From Malania oleifera (lineage: Eukaryota; Streptophyta; Magnoliopsida; Santalales; Ximeniaceae): a stretch of 64,000 nt of DNA. Below are positions 36,491 to 47,161 of the stretch, in pieces; position 1 is the stretch's first letter, and every line of letters starts with the position of its first letter. Position numbers and translations under genes: made by a program. The notes beneath the pieces are model-generated. The model worked only from the letters and a program-made list of their open reading frames with translations, searched no databases and was not told where the DNA came from. Where the stretch lies: NCBI RefSeq assembly GCF_029873635.1, contig NC_080420.1, positions 29,069,032 through 29,133,031 on the forward strand, in the 5' to 3' direction.

Positions 36491-38736
36491 ATTATTGAAA
36501 AGGTAAATCGGGTGCAAAAAACATTGAAGTCATCTATTTGTATTTACTTGAGATTTATGTTGTCTTCCCTCATAATTTAAGGTGTTTCTATTACACATTG
36601 AATTAGTTGCCCCATTGTCAATTTTTTTTTGGTTGCCTTGCATGGATATGTTAATAGGAGCTGATTATCTAGATATTACAGCTCTCTCTCTGCTCCACCA
36701 AGCTACCATTCACGCCTATCCATACACACTGAACATGAGAGAGATAGAGAGGCCTAGAGGGGGGGCGTGGTGGGGGAGTGTATAATTGGCAAATTGGGTT
36801 TGCTTTTGTGCTACCCTTTTGCGTTTGGAGTTGGAGCTCTAGCCGTGGAGGCGTTTTGTTCCATCACCATCACCGATTCGCAGACGCGGTTTGAAGCGTG
36901 GCCTTCGCTGTAGCGCCGCAGCGGTGGAGGTGTACCGACAGTTTGGTCAATTAAGGAGACTTCACAATAGCGGGCCCACTTCACCATCTATTTGTACCAC
37001 AACTGTTTTTATTATATTTCCATTTGTTCTAGTTCATTTCCATGACATGGTTCGCTTTACTCTGTAGACTCTGTACCATGGTGTCCATGGTGGCGCCCTC
37101 ACTGTGCCTTGTCAATGCCATGCTGATTCAATTAAAAAAAAAAAAAACTCGTACAACATATGATCTTTAAGCACACATGGACTGAGCAATCCAATAAGAA
37201 AATGAGAAGCATGCATATGCTTGATAGTAAACAACCAATTGATGAATACATAAGACAAATCGCTTTAAAAACACCACTGCTACATCAGATGATCCTCTAA
37301 GTGTTTCCAGAATACATGAAGCAAATAAATTCAGTCATTGCCAAGAAGGTGATCACCAATTTTTATAAATAAATAAACAAAGGATTCTCATTTTGGACAA
37401 CTAAAGAGTTTGTTATCATCCAAATATACTTGTCTTTTTTTGTTGAGTTGAAGAGTCAGCAAAATATCAATATACCATTTTAAAAATGATATTTTGAGAC
37501 GAGCAGTTTTTGTTTTGTCTTTCTCATGGTCAATAATTAAAATTATCTTTTTTGCATTCTTTGCGCCATGTAGTACAATAACATTGTAGCGTGGTAGGAT
37601 GAGGTATACAATGATAAATCAACCTCAGTATTTCTGGCAGCCAATAACCATATTCAATTTCTTCATGGATCACTCATTACAATCTAATATTGAGTATAGA
37701 AAATAGTGCTACTGTTTGTCCTTTCGGTACTGTAGGTGTTAACCAGAGAAATGCATAATTGTTGGATGTAGAGAAACTCTATAGGTCTTATTATAACTTT
37801 TGCTTCCTAGGAGCTTAGGATTGTCTTGCAGTCAAAAGAACATTGAAGTCTATTTATAGCGTATCAGTTTGCCTTTGAACATTCGATTTTCTGTCTTCTG
37901 GTGGATGCTGCGACCATATTTCACAGTCCTCGTATGTTCTTGTGCAGATTTCAGCATGCATTGAATTAGTTAAATTTATAGTTCGAATGAAATCCGTTCG
38001 TATTTGGTCAAATGATTGAAGTACGTGTAGAAGAACACAACAAAAATAAACTAGAAACAACAAGACCAACTGAGTTATCGAATTACTTGAGAAGAGCAAC
38101 TAGAGAGTGGCATATACAAGGGTTCTAGAAATGTGATGGCATTGTGGTTGTGGACCAACTCTTGTTTATCATGTTTTGCCAGCCATCGTGTTTAGAATCT
38201 TTAGATGAAGGAGAGAGTTCATACTAGTGGCTGTAAGTCTTTAACTTTTGGGTAAATTGAGGTCCATTGATAATTGTTCATTAGTAGTTTATATTTTTAG
38301 TTTTTTAGCATGTGTCATCTAGGTGACTAGGTTTGGGGTACTTGATGTGGATTAAAATTTTTACAAATTATAATTTGTAGTATACAATCGTATTTACTTT
38401 AGTGGAATATATGAATATTTTTTATGGAAAATAAAAGTCGTCTTCACCAAGTAAACATACCATTAATTTTTGGTTATGTTATATGATTTTTTTCCCTATA
38501 TATAATTTTAATAATTTTTTTCAACGACAAGAATATTTATGTGTAGAACTGCAAATGAACTAAGTCGCTCACAAGCCACTTGGGTTCGTTTATTATCTAA
38601 ATGAATAAGTCCCAAGTCAAATTTTACTCAATTTGACTTTTTTTTATGATAATTGACAAGAGAATGAGCGAATCAAGTTGTTTTTCTTCTTATCGAGTCT
38701 CTTAATTTTAAATCCTTTTTTCTGTGTGGGTGGTTA
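36491..38736. other. CACTA interior, unassigned
   Basis: Contains a GC-rich block (36660-37000) with a hinge-like poly-A at ~37136-37147, then AT-rich DNA with short open stretches (for example near 37200-37320 and 38020-38120) that I cannot assign. Captured host fragments are possible but unproven. Confidence 0.35.
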
Positions 38737-39113
38737 TGTTAGGAATATACGAACAAATTCCCGAAACCTGTGAGAAACAAAATGAGAAAGAATAACGCCA
38801 AAGAAAAATTCAATCACACGCACAAGACAATATTTACGTGGTTCAACAATTTTGCCTACGTCCACGGAGTTGCAGGGATTTCAATATTATCAGGAAGAAA
38901 GCACAGAGAGTGTGGCGATACAATTCTCTCACTCTCGCTCTCTCTCGCGGATACAACCACTCAAACCCTAATCACCCGAAAGCACCCTTTTTATATGTTG
39001 CGCCTAGGGTTCCGTTCCTAATGGACTAAGCCTTAGGATAGAAATCTCTAATTAAACAGAGGTCAGGTCGTCATCTAAATTAAGACACAACTAGGCTCCA
39101 CGAAAGCCCAACA
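38737..39113 (-). repeat. 3' LTR of Copia-2
   Basis: TGTTAGGAATATACG...GCCCAACA, 377 bp; longer than its partner at 43142-43438. Confidence 0.93.
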
Positions 39114-39205
39114 AATCTCCCACTTGGAGACTAGTTCAATCACCAATATCAACTGCAATCCTCCTGAAAAACAATCCCTCATCCTTGCAACTCAACCTCC
39201 TCTCC

Positions 39206-42200
39206 TTAAGCTAGAAGACCAACTGAAGCTGCACACAGCTTCAGTTTCTCAATAGTAACACCCTTAGTCAACATGTCTGCTGGGTTCTTAGATCCACATA
39301 TCTTTTCAAGTATTACTAGCTTATCTTCAACAAGGTAACGGATAAAGTGGTATTTTGTTTGTATGTGTTTCGACTTTGAATGAAAAGCCAAATTTTTGGC
39401 AAGAAAAATTGCACTCTGACTGTCACTGTGTAGAATGCCCGTCTTCTGCTTCTTACCCAGTTCCTCTAAGAAACCATGTAGCCAAATCATCTCCTTTCCA
39501 GCTTCAATTGCTGCAACATACTCAGCTTCTGTAGTAGACAAAGTAATAATCTTTTGCAAATTAGAAGCCCAAGATATAGCTGTACCACCCAAAGTAAATA
39601 CAAATCCAGTAGTACTCTTTTTACTATCATTATCACCAGCAAAATCAGCGTCTACATAACCCTGCAGTTTCAAACTTGCACCAGTGAAGCAAAGACATGT
39701 GTCATATGAACTCCTCAAATATCTCAAAATCCACTTTACTGCCTCCCAATGCTGCTTTCCTGGCCTACTCATGAATCTGCTCACGAATCCCACTGCATGT
39801 GCAATGTCTGGCCTTGTACACACCATAGCATACATCAAGCTGCCAATAGCTGAAGCATAGGGCACCTTGCTCATATGGTCCCTTTCTTCTTCTGTCTTCG
39901 GTGACTGTTCCTTGCTTAGTTTGAAATGACTCCCTAAGGGTGTGCTCACTGGTTTAGATTCATTCATGTTGAATCTGCTGAGAATTTTCTTCACATACTC
40001 TGATTGTGAAAGCTTCAATGTACCAGTAGCCTTGTCTCTAATAATTCTCATTCCAAGGATTTGCTTTGCAGCTCCCAAATCCTTCATTGGAAACTGTTCT
40101 GACAATTGCTTCTTCAGATTATTAATCTCCTCAATGCTAGACCCTGCAATAAGCATATCATCTACATATAGCATTAAAATGATATAAGAATTGTCAAAGA
40201 ACTTAACATAACAACAGTGATCAGCTTCACATCTCTTGAACTCAATTTTATGCATAAAGCTATCAAACTTCTTATACCACTGTCTTGGAGCTTGTTTTAG
40301 ACCATACAAGCTCTTTTTCAGTTTGCAGACTAAATTCTCTTGTCCCTGGACAATGAACCCTTCTGGCTGAATCATGTAGATGTCTTCCTCCAAGTCACCG
40401 TGAAGGAATGCCGTTTTCACATCTAACTGCTCAAGATGTAGATTTTCTGCAGCCACCATTCCCAGTACCAGTCTAATTGTTGATATCTTCACAACTGGAG
40501 AAAATATTTCTGTAAAGTCAATGCCTTCCTTTTGCTGAAACCCTTTGACAACTAATCTGGCTTTGTAGCGCTTGCTACCATCATGTTCGTTCTTTATTTT
40601 GTATACCCACTTGTTATGCAGAGCCTTCTTCCCTACTGGCAATTCAGTTAGTTCCCATGTCTGATTCCCCAACAAGGAGTCCATCTCATCCTTCATGGCT
40701 AACTCCCACTTGCTTGAACTCTTGTCCTCCAAGGCTTCATCATAACACTCTGGCTCACCACCATCAGTTAGCAGAAGATAATTTAAAACAGGTGAATAAC
40801 GCTGTGGAGGTCTAGTGGCCTTGGAAGATCTACGGACCGCAGCTACAGGTGTAATTTGAATTTCCTGCAATTCTACATTCTCCCTATTATCTTCACCCCT
40901 TTCCTGGACAGTATTTTCAGTCAACTCATCTAAGTTAATAAACTCAGAATTTTTCTGATCTATCGCTGTGACATCTGACACTACAGTTGACCTATCCTTG
41001 TACATAACCTGTTCGTTAAATATCACATTTCTACTTCTGATGATTTTCCTATTTTGTTCATCCCAAAACCGATAGCCAAATTTCTTATCACCATAGCCAA
41101 TGAAATAGCATATTTTGGACTTTGCATCAAGTTTACTACGAGCATCAGAATCAACATAAACATAAGAAACACAACAAAAAACTTTTAAGTAAGAAAAATT
41201 TACCTCTTTATCGCTCCAAACCTCTTCAGGAAGTCTAAACTCCATGAGAACTGAAGGTCCTCGGTTTATCAGATAAGCTGCAGTACTGACAGCATCAGCC
41301 CAAAAAATTTTTGGTAATCCAGCATGTAGCCTCATACTCCTGGCACTCTCGTTGAGAGTTCTGTTCATGCGCTCAGCCACACCATTCTGCTGTGGTGTCG
41401 CAGGAATGGTCTTTTCCATTTTGATTCCATGTGCAGCACAATACTCTCTGAACCCTCCATTTATGTACTCTCCTCCGTTGTCCGACCTCAAACACTTTAC
41501 TTTCAAACCTGTCTCAGTCTCAACCATAGCCTTCCACTTCTTAAAAGTTTCAAATACATCATATTTATTTCTCAGAAAATAAACCCATACCTTTCTGGTT
41601 GAGTCATTAATGAAAGTAACGTAGTACCTTGAACCCCCAAGGGATGCAACAAGAGAAGGACCCCATAAATCTGTGTGCACTAACTCCAATTTTTCAGCCT
41701 TCGGTGTTCTGCCACTTTTCAAGAAACTCACCCTTTTCTGCTTTCCTAAGATGCAGCTTTCACACAATTCAAAATCAATAGACTTCAATTCCGGCAGTTT
41801 CCCTCTTGACAGCAGCATCTTCATCCCCTTCTCACTCATGTGACCAAGTCTGCGGTGCCATAAGCTTGTATCAGTATTTGCTTCAGCAACTGCAATTGTA
41901 TCTCTTGGACTTGACGTCATGTATAAAGTACCAGATTTCTTTCCACGAGCCAATACTCTGGCTCCCTTTGTAACCTTCCAAGTGCCACCAGCAAACAACA
42001 TCGCATGCCCTTCATCATCAAGCTGTCCGATAGAAATCAAATTCCTTCTCAGGTCAGGAATATGTCGTACCTTCTCTAGTAACCAAACAGACCCATTTGG
42101 CAGTGACATCCGGACGTTTCCCATACCCACAACATCCAAGGCTGTACCATCAGCCAAATATACCTTACCAAAATCTCCTGCTACATAATTCTGTATGATT

Positions 42201-43111
42201 TCATGGTGTGAAGTAGTATGAAATGAAGCTCCTGAGTCCAAAACCCAATCATCAAGTGGACTGTCTACTGCAAGAAGTAGTGCATCCTGTACCTCTTCTG
42301 TTACAGCATTAGCGGAATCATCCTCACTCTTCTTCTTAAGACTTTTGCATTGTCTCCTAAAGTGACCTGTTTTCCCGCAGTTCCAGCATTGTCCCTTTTG
42401 GCCAGGTTTGGACTTACTTCTGTTTCGATTATAGTTTCTGGATTTTGATCTACCCCGATCTGAATTTTGGTCATTACCTCTGCCTCTGGTCTCAAGATTT
42501 AGGGCAGAGCCGGATCCTGAGGTTTCGCCTGCATCTCTTCTGCGAATCTCCTCAGCCAGAATTAAATCCCGTATATCATTATACTTCAGTTTTTCCTTTC
42601 TAGTAGAATTGCTTGCTGCCATCCTCATTGCCTCCCAACTATTTGGCAACGAAGCCAAAACGATCAGTGCATGTATTTCATCGTCAAAATCAATTTCTAC
42701 CGACGATAATTGATTTGTGATAGTATTGAACTCATTCAGATGTTGTGCTATAGATGCGTTTTCTGTCATCTTTAAATTAAATAATTTCTTCATCAGATGT
42801 CCCTTGTTATTTGCTGATGGTTTTTCATACATACCAGATAGAGCCTTCATCAAATCTGCTGTAGTTTTCTCCTTCACGACGTTGTGTGCAACAGACCTAG
42901 ACAGAGTTAATCTTATAACTCCCAGTACCTGTTTGTCAAGGAGTGTCCATTCCTCGTCCTTCATAGTAGCAGGTTTTTCTCCTAGAAGCGGTAGATGTAA
43001 CTTCTTCCCATAGAGATAATCCTCGATCTGCATCCTCCAGAATCCAAAGTTTGTGCCGTCAAACTTTTCTATTCCAGACGCCCTTCCTACTTCCTCTGCC
43101 ATTACTCCCAC
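39206..43111 (-). CDS. Copia-2 gag-pol polyprotein (1301 aa)
   Basis: One open frame of normal Copia polyprotein length. In order: UBN2-type gag (~20-210), CCHC knuckle CWNCGKTGHFRRQC (~245-258), aspartic protease with DSGA (~300), GAG-pre-integrase LWHRRLGHMSEKGM (~420), integrase core with HTDLWGP, SDNGGEYINGG and TPQQNGVAERMNRT (~490-610), RT with QLDVKTAFLHGDLEEDIYM and LMLYVDDMLIAG (~850-1010), RNase H with YADADF-like YVDADFAGDNDSKKST and STTEAEYVA (~1170-1250). It is closest to Tork/Tnt1-type elements. It is a fossil-class mobile element, not a host gene. Expression cannot be judged. Confidence 0.95.
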   Translation of the reverse strand: MGVMAEEVGRASGIEKFDGTNFGFWRMQIEDYLYGKKLHLPLLGEKPATMKDEEWTLLDKQVLGVIRLTLSRSVAHNVVKEKTTADLMKALSGMYEKPSANNKGHLMKKLFNLKMTENASIAQHLNEFNTITNQLSSVEIDFDDEIHALIVLASLPNSWEAMRMAASNSTRKEKLKYNDIRDLILAEEIRRRDAGETSGSGSALNLETRGRGNDQNSDRGRSKSRNYNRNRSKSKPGQKGQCWNCGKTGHFRRQCKSLKKKSEDDSANAVTEEVQDALLLAVDSPLDDWVLDSGASFHTTSHHEIIQNYVAGDFGKVYLADGTALDVVGMGNVRMSLPNGSVWLLEKVRHIPDLRRNLISIGQLDDEGHAMLFAGGTWKVTKGARVLARGKKSGTLYMTSSPRDTIAVAEANTDTSLWHRRLGHMSEKGMKMLLSRGKLPELKSIDFELCESCILGKQKRVSFLKSGRTPKAEKLELVHTDLWGPSLVASLGGSRYYVTFINDSTRKVWVYFLRNKYDVFETFKKWKAMVETETGLKVKCLRSDNGGEYINGGFREYCAAHGIKMEKTIPATPQQNGVAERMNRTLNESARSMRLHAGLPKIFWADAVSTAAYLINRGPSVLMEFRLPEEVWSDKEVNFSYLKVFCCVSYVYVDSDARSKLDAKSKICYFIGYGDKKFGYRFWDEQNRKIIRSRNVIFNEQVMYKDRSTVVSDVTAIDQKNSEFINLDELTENTVQERGEDNRENVELQEIQITPVAAVRRSSKATRPPQRYSPVLNYLLLTDGGEPECYDEALEDKSSSKWELAMKDEMDSLLGNQTWELTELPVGKKALHNKWVYKIKNEHDGSKRYKARLVVKGFQQKEGIDFTEIFSPVVKISTIRLVLGMVAAENLHLEQLDVKTAFLHGDLEEDIYMIQPEGFIVQGQENLVCKLKKSLYGLKQAPRQWYKKFDSFMHKIEFKRCEADHCCYVKFFDNSYIILMLYVDDMLIAGSSIEEINNLKKQLSEQFPMKDLGAAKQILGMRIIRDKATGTLKLSQSEYVKKILSRFNMNESKPVSTPLGSHFKLSKEQSPKTEEERDHMSKVPYASAIGSLMYAMVCTRPDIAHAVGFVSRFMSRPGKQHWEAVKWILRYLRSSYDTCLCFTGASLKLQGYVDADFAGDNDSKKSTTGFVFTLGGTAISWASNLQKIITLSTTEAEYVAAIEAGKEMIWLHGFLEELGKKQKTGILHSDSQSAIFLAKNLAFHSKSKHIQTKYHFIRYLVEDKLVILEKICGSKNPADMLTKGVTIEKLKLCAASVGLLA

Positions 43112-43141
43112 TCGAACCTAACCCTAGGCTCTAATACCAGT

Positions 43142-43438
43142 TGTTAGGAATATACGAACAAATTCCTGAAACCTGTGAGAAACAAATAGAGAAAGAATAA
43201 CACCAAAGAAAAATTCAATCACACGCACAAGACAATATTTACGTGGTTCGGAAATTTTGCCTATGTCCACAGAGTTGCAGGGATTTCAATATTATCAGGA
43301 AGAAAGCACAGAGAGTGTGGCGATACAATTCTCTCGCTCTCGCTCTCTCTCGCGGATACAACCACTCAAACCCTAATTAAACAGAGGTCAGGTCGTCATC
43401 CAAATTAAGACACAACTAGGCTCTACAAAAGCCCAACA
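43142..43438 (-). repeat. 5' LTR of Copia-2
   Basis: 297 bp, TGTTAGGAATATACG...GCCCAACA, next to the PBS at its left edge. Confidence 0.93.
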
Positions 43439-43443
43439 GGTTA

Positions 43444-44930
43444 AACAAAACGTGGGAATTAGCTGCATGTAATATTAGATCGAGCTTGTCTTATATAGGA
43501 AAATTATATATTAAGTCATAAAGTTCGAACTTCAGTTGAATAGATGATTTAACTTTTGGACTGCATGTTTGGATTAATATATCTTATGAACTGCATGCTG
43601 ATAGTGGACATTAGGACTGCATGCTTGATTGGAACGCCACCTGTATGGCTGATGCAGTGATGTGTATTGCCCGTTGGTAGATACTTTTAGGTTATTGCAT
43701 GTTTTAATCTAAATGACATCTGTATGATGCAAAAATATTATGAATTCCATGCTTTTGTGACTTGCAAGTTTGGGAAATGTTCTATTTATAGATGGCATAC
43801 TGCTGAAAATTTGTTGAAAATTTTAGGGAAAGGAAATAAAAATTCAAAAGAGACCAATTTTGAACTATGTGATATAATTTTTCTTTGATTTCTTGCTTGC
43901 TTGGTGGTTATGCCAATTTTGGTTGGAGTCCGTTATTTATGTTTGAATGTTTAAATTTAATTTATGTGCAACCAAAAATTAAATGTTAATTGCCAAAAAA
44001 GGAGATTAAAAGTAATATAGGGTCCATCAAAATGGATGGAACACTAGAGTAAGTGGCATTGTTTCTCATGCAAGTCTGTAAAAATTTGTTTCCCATTTTG
44101 CTTGTTTGTTCCTTCCTCCCACTCATTTGTTTCCCATTTTGCATTGTTTCCAAAAGTTTGATTTTGGAAGGATGCTTGGCCTGGTTACAGTCGTTGGAGT
44201 AGATGATGCTTCATCTTCTTAAGATTTCCACTCTTCACAACGCACGTATCATTTCTTTCTTTTCTTTGGAGAGGAGCTCTCTTTCTTGGGATTTTCATTT
44301 TATAGTGAATCTCATACCAACGGTGTCTACTCTATGAAATATGTTGTTTATGGGATAATCCACTATATTTTGATATATGTGTTTTATGGGATGCATGAAC
44401 ACGTTACATTATTTAATGGTTATTATATGAAGCTCCCGTGCACTCGCAAAATTCATTACTAGTTGGATTATTGTGAACTGTTTATTGTAAACACCTAGGT
44501 TTGGAGTATATCTCTATGGAAAATGTCATATTTACACAAGAAATGCTGCCCAAATTTTTCAAAAAGCGTATACTAATTTTTTTAATTTTCTGAATTTGTA
44601 GGGTTTGCAACTGTGACAACGTCAAGATGATGTCATGCACTACGGATACAGCTTTTCACTTTCTTTGTTATCTGAACAGATGAAATGTATTTGAATTTGA
44701 ATTTGTATAATGTATTTGTATTTAAATTTGAATTTGTATAATATATTTGTTTTGAATTTGAATTTGTATAATATATTTGTATTTAAATTTGAATTAGAAT
44801 TTTGAATAATTTATAAATTTTATTGCAATTATGGTTTAATGTTATGTATAAAAAAATGTAATTTAATTACAGATTTTTACAGGAATTAATAATTGAAAAA
44901 AAAATTAAATTCACTACTAATTGTCCAATT
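43444..44930. other. CACTA interior right of Copia-2, nothing identified
   Basis: AT-rich, without long frames. At 44689-44815 a ~33-bp unit, TTTGAATTTGAATTTGTATA plus ATATATTTGTA, repeats about four times. Confidence 0.5.
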
Positions 44931-45490
44931 TAGGTATTAGTAACGGTTTTAAAATCGTCACTAATAGCCTTTTAAAAAGTTTTAGTGAAGATTCTCAAAC
45001 CATCACTAATACTATGGCTTTAGTGACGATTTTAAAACCGTCACAAAATCCATAAGTGACGGTTCTGCAGAGCAATAGTGACGATTCTAAAATCGTCACT
45101 AATAATTGAGCAATAGTGATGGTTATAAAACCGTCACTAATAATAAAACATCAGTGACGGTTGTAATAACCGTCACTAATAATAGATCATTAGTGATGAT
45201 TTTACAACCGTCACTAATAATAGAGCAATAGTGACGGTTTTAAAATCGTCACTAATAAGGGAGCAGTAGTGACAATTTTAAAACCGTCACTAATACTATG
45301 GCTTTAGTGACGATTTTTGGTCGATCCGGTGTAGAATCTATAGTGACGAGCTTAGGTTTTTAGTGACGGTTTTAATCCGTCACTAATACTCTATTATTAG
45401 TGACAGTTTGAAGAATTCGTCACTAATAAGTATTAGTAATGGTAGGTATAACGACTAATTGAAAACCGTCACTAATAACCTTATTTTTTG
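44930..45490 (+). repeat. Right subterminal repeat array of the CACTA
   Basis: About 20 copies of TAGTGACGGTT or AACCGTCACTA in both orientations, denser and shorter than the left array and without its 80-bp spacer units. Confidence 0.9.
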
Positions 45491-45739
45491 TAGTGCTAAT
45501 TAAATAAGTACCTTGATTAAGAAAAAGATATTTGAGAGCGAAAGCCTATATGCTACATGCTTACATGCCTATATGATATGCTGTATGCTTCATATGTATG
45601 ACTTGACTTGACTTGGCTTATGTTGATAATTTATGGCTCACTATGTTGAAAATTTGAGCATGAGACTATTAGGCAAAAGCATGAATTTTGATATGAGATT
45701 AATTCTTGACCAAGCATGCTATTGATGAATCACATGGAT

Positions 45740-46740
45740 AAACTTATTGCTCTTTATATTGATATCTATGAGCTATGAAAGATATAATAGTTATATTGGT
45801 ATCCATGAGCTATGTATGATGTGATAATGATTTTTGTATCTATAAAGTACTTTGGTATCCATGAATATTTTAATTGATATCAAAATTTTAAAGCTCACTT
45901 GGTATCACAATCTAAAAGATAAATTGGTTTTTGAGCATGTCAAGTATGATTATATGAAGCGAGGAGGCAGTAGGCGTCCAGATTGATGCACCTCCCAAGG
46001 ATGGAGAAGCTAACGAGGCACTTCTTGATTGCATGTGCTCGGTTATAGGGGTAAAAAGAAGGCAGGTATCTTTAACTTCTGGTTCTAAATCTAGGGACAA
46101 GGTTGTGACTCTGGAGTAAGTAACGTTGCAATGCGTTTTTGATGCTTTGGACAAGGCTTCGAAGTCCCACTGATGAAGGATTAAAGGATTATGTGTAGTG
46201 ATGCCCAGCTATTAGAGGAAGTCTTTGTGTTCCTCTCGACGTATGCCAAGATACAATGATATCGAAGACTATTCCTTCATTGTTCCACCGTTAGTTATCC
46301 CATATTGATGCTTGGATACTTTAACAGTAGTGTCATTTCTCATAAATCTGCAAAAAGCAGTTGCTTCTTGTCTTAATAAGCTTATGTGTATAATTATATG
46401 ATTTCTCATCAAAAGAATAAATGAATGGTTTCCCATTTCATAAAAAAAAAAAGTATGATTATATGAGCATGGTATGACATTGATGATATTGACATGATAT
46501 TGATATTTGATACATGATGTGAATTAATGTTTTGAAACATAAGATGATAAAAGCAAAATTGGTAACAAAGTTGAATGTATTAAATTCAATGGGAGTGTTA
46601 TGATTTATTGCTTATATTATGATCGTTTCCCTATTAATCAATTGGTATCATGAATTAATAAAATTTTTAATTGATATCATACATTAAATTTTAAATTGGT
46701 ATCATAAAATCAACAATTGGTATCTTGAATATTGTCAAAG
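45740..46740 (+). repeat. PBS-like TTGGTATC repeats in element A
   Basis: About ten copies of (A/T)TTGGTATC(A/C) in two groups, 45740-45920 and 46640-46740, split by the host retrocopy. Counterpart of the B1 field at 1020-1560. Confidence 0.55.
45958..46450 (+). pseudogene. Processed retrocopy of a UPF0235 (DUF167) host mRNA
   Basis: Translation from 45958 gives [20 protein letters not shown], then [33 protein letters not shown], a TAA, then VTLQCVFDALDKASKSH and a TGA at 46171-46173. This is the conserved UPF0235/DUF167 family (human C15orf40 homologues; plant members exist), a small fold of unclear function. A 3' UTR of ~275 bp follows, with AATAAA at 46416-46421 and a poly-A tail to 46450. 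A perfect 16-bp target duplication, AAGTATGATTATATGA, flanks it (45942-45957, 46451-46466). The 5' end is truncated and there is no intron. One premature stop is present. LINE-driven insertion into element A is the likely origin. Confidence 0.92.
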
Positions 46741-47161
46741 GGAAAAAGCTATTAGTAAAGATATGCTATTAAAACATACTACACATGCTATATTGAAAAA
46801 TAATAAATTGAGTGTGTACATATGTTTGATATGCGTGTTTAACAATATGCTCAGAATATGATTTTATTTGAACTTAATAATTTTTTTCTCTTTTTGATTG
46901 ATGTCAAAAGAGGGAGAAGTTTTAAGCAAAAATTGAGCATGGTTTTACAAAAATTGAGCATGAACAAAAGAAGGAGAAGTTCTTGAACTTGATTGATAAA
47001 CTTGAACTTAAATAAAGTGATGAGCATGATTGTAAAAGAGTTTTTAAAATTGATATTGATCTTGCAAATATTGTTAAGATGATGCTTATTAAAAGGGGGA
47101 GTCTTTTTAAGGCTCACTCCAATTTTTGTTTTTTATTTGTCATCATAAAAAAATGGGAGAT

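Larger units (their letters stand above)
38737..43438 (-). mobile_element. Copia-2, Tork-like Copia element that looks whole (4.7 kb)
   Basis: LTRs at 38737-39113 (377 bp) and 43142-43438 (297 bp) bound one uninterrupted gag-pol frame. Perfect 5-bp target duplications GGTTA flank it (38732-38736, 43439-43443). On minus the PBS (CTGGTATTAGAGCC, ~43126-43140) follows the 5' LTR, and the PPT (CAAGTGGGAGATT, 39114-39127) precedes the 3' LTR. The shared LTR parts differ at about a dozen sites in ~297 bp (~4%), so it is not very recent even though the frame is open. It lies in the CACTA interior. Confidence 0.95.
31932..45495 (+). mobile_element. CACTA (En/Spm) DNA transposon, degenerate, 13.6 kb with insertions
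   Basis: Ends are CACTACAAAAAA (31932) and TTTTTTGTAGTG (to 45495), perfect 12-bp terminal inverted repeats. Subterminal arrays of TTAGTGACGG and CCGTCACTAA fill both ends. The 3-bp flanks are CTT and CTA, one base apart. Inside are a possible leader exon (33195-33600), an L1 RT fragment (34490-34925), a decayed transposase-associated domain (36251-36490) and Copia-2 (38737-43438). No long TNPD/TNPA transposase frame remains, so it is non-autonomous. Without Copia-2 it is about 8.9 kb. It interrupts element A. Confidence 0.92.

Noticed and set aside
37850-38130. Possible captured ATPase or enzyme fragment in the CACTA
   Set aside because: Only a few residues looked familiar and frames change; not enough to name a family.
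45912-46154. 80-codon minus-strand ORF
   Set aside because: Shadow of the plus-strand UPF0235 retrocopy.
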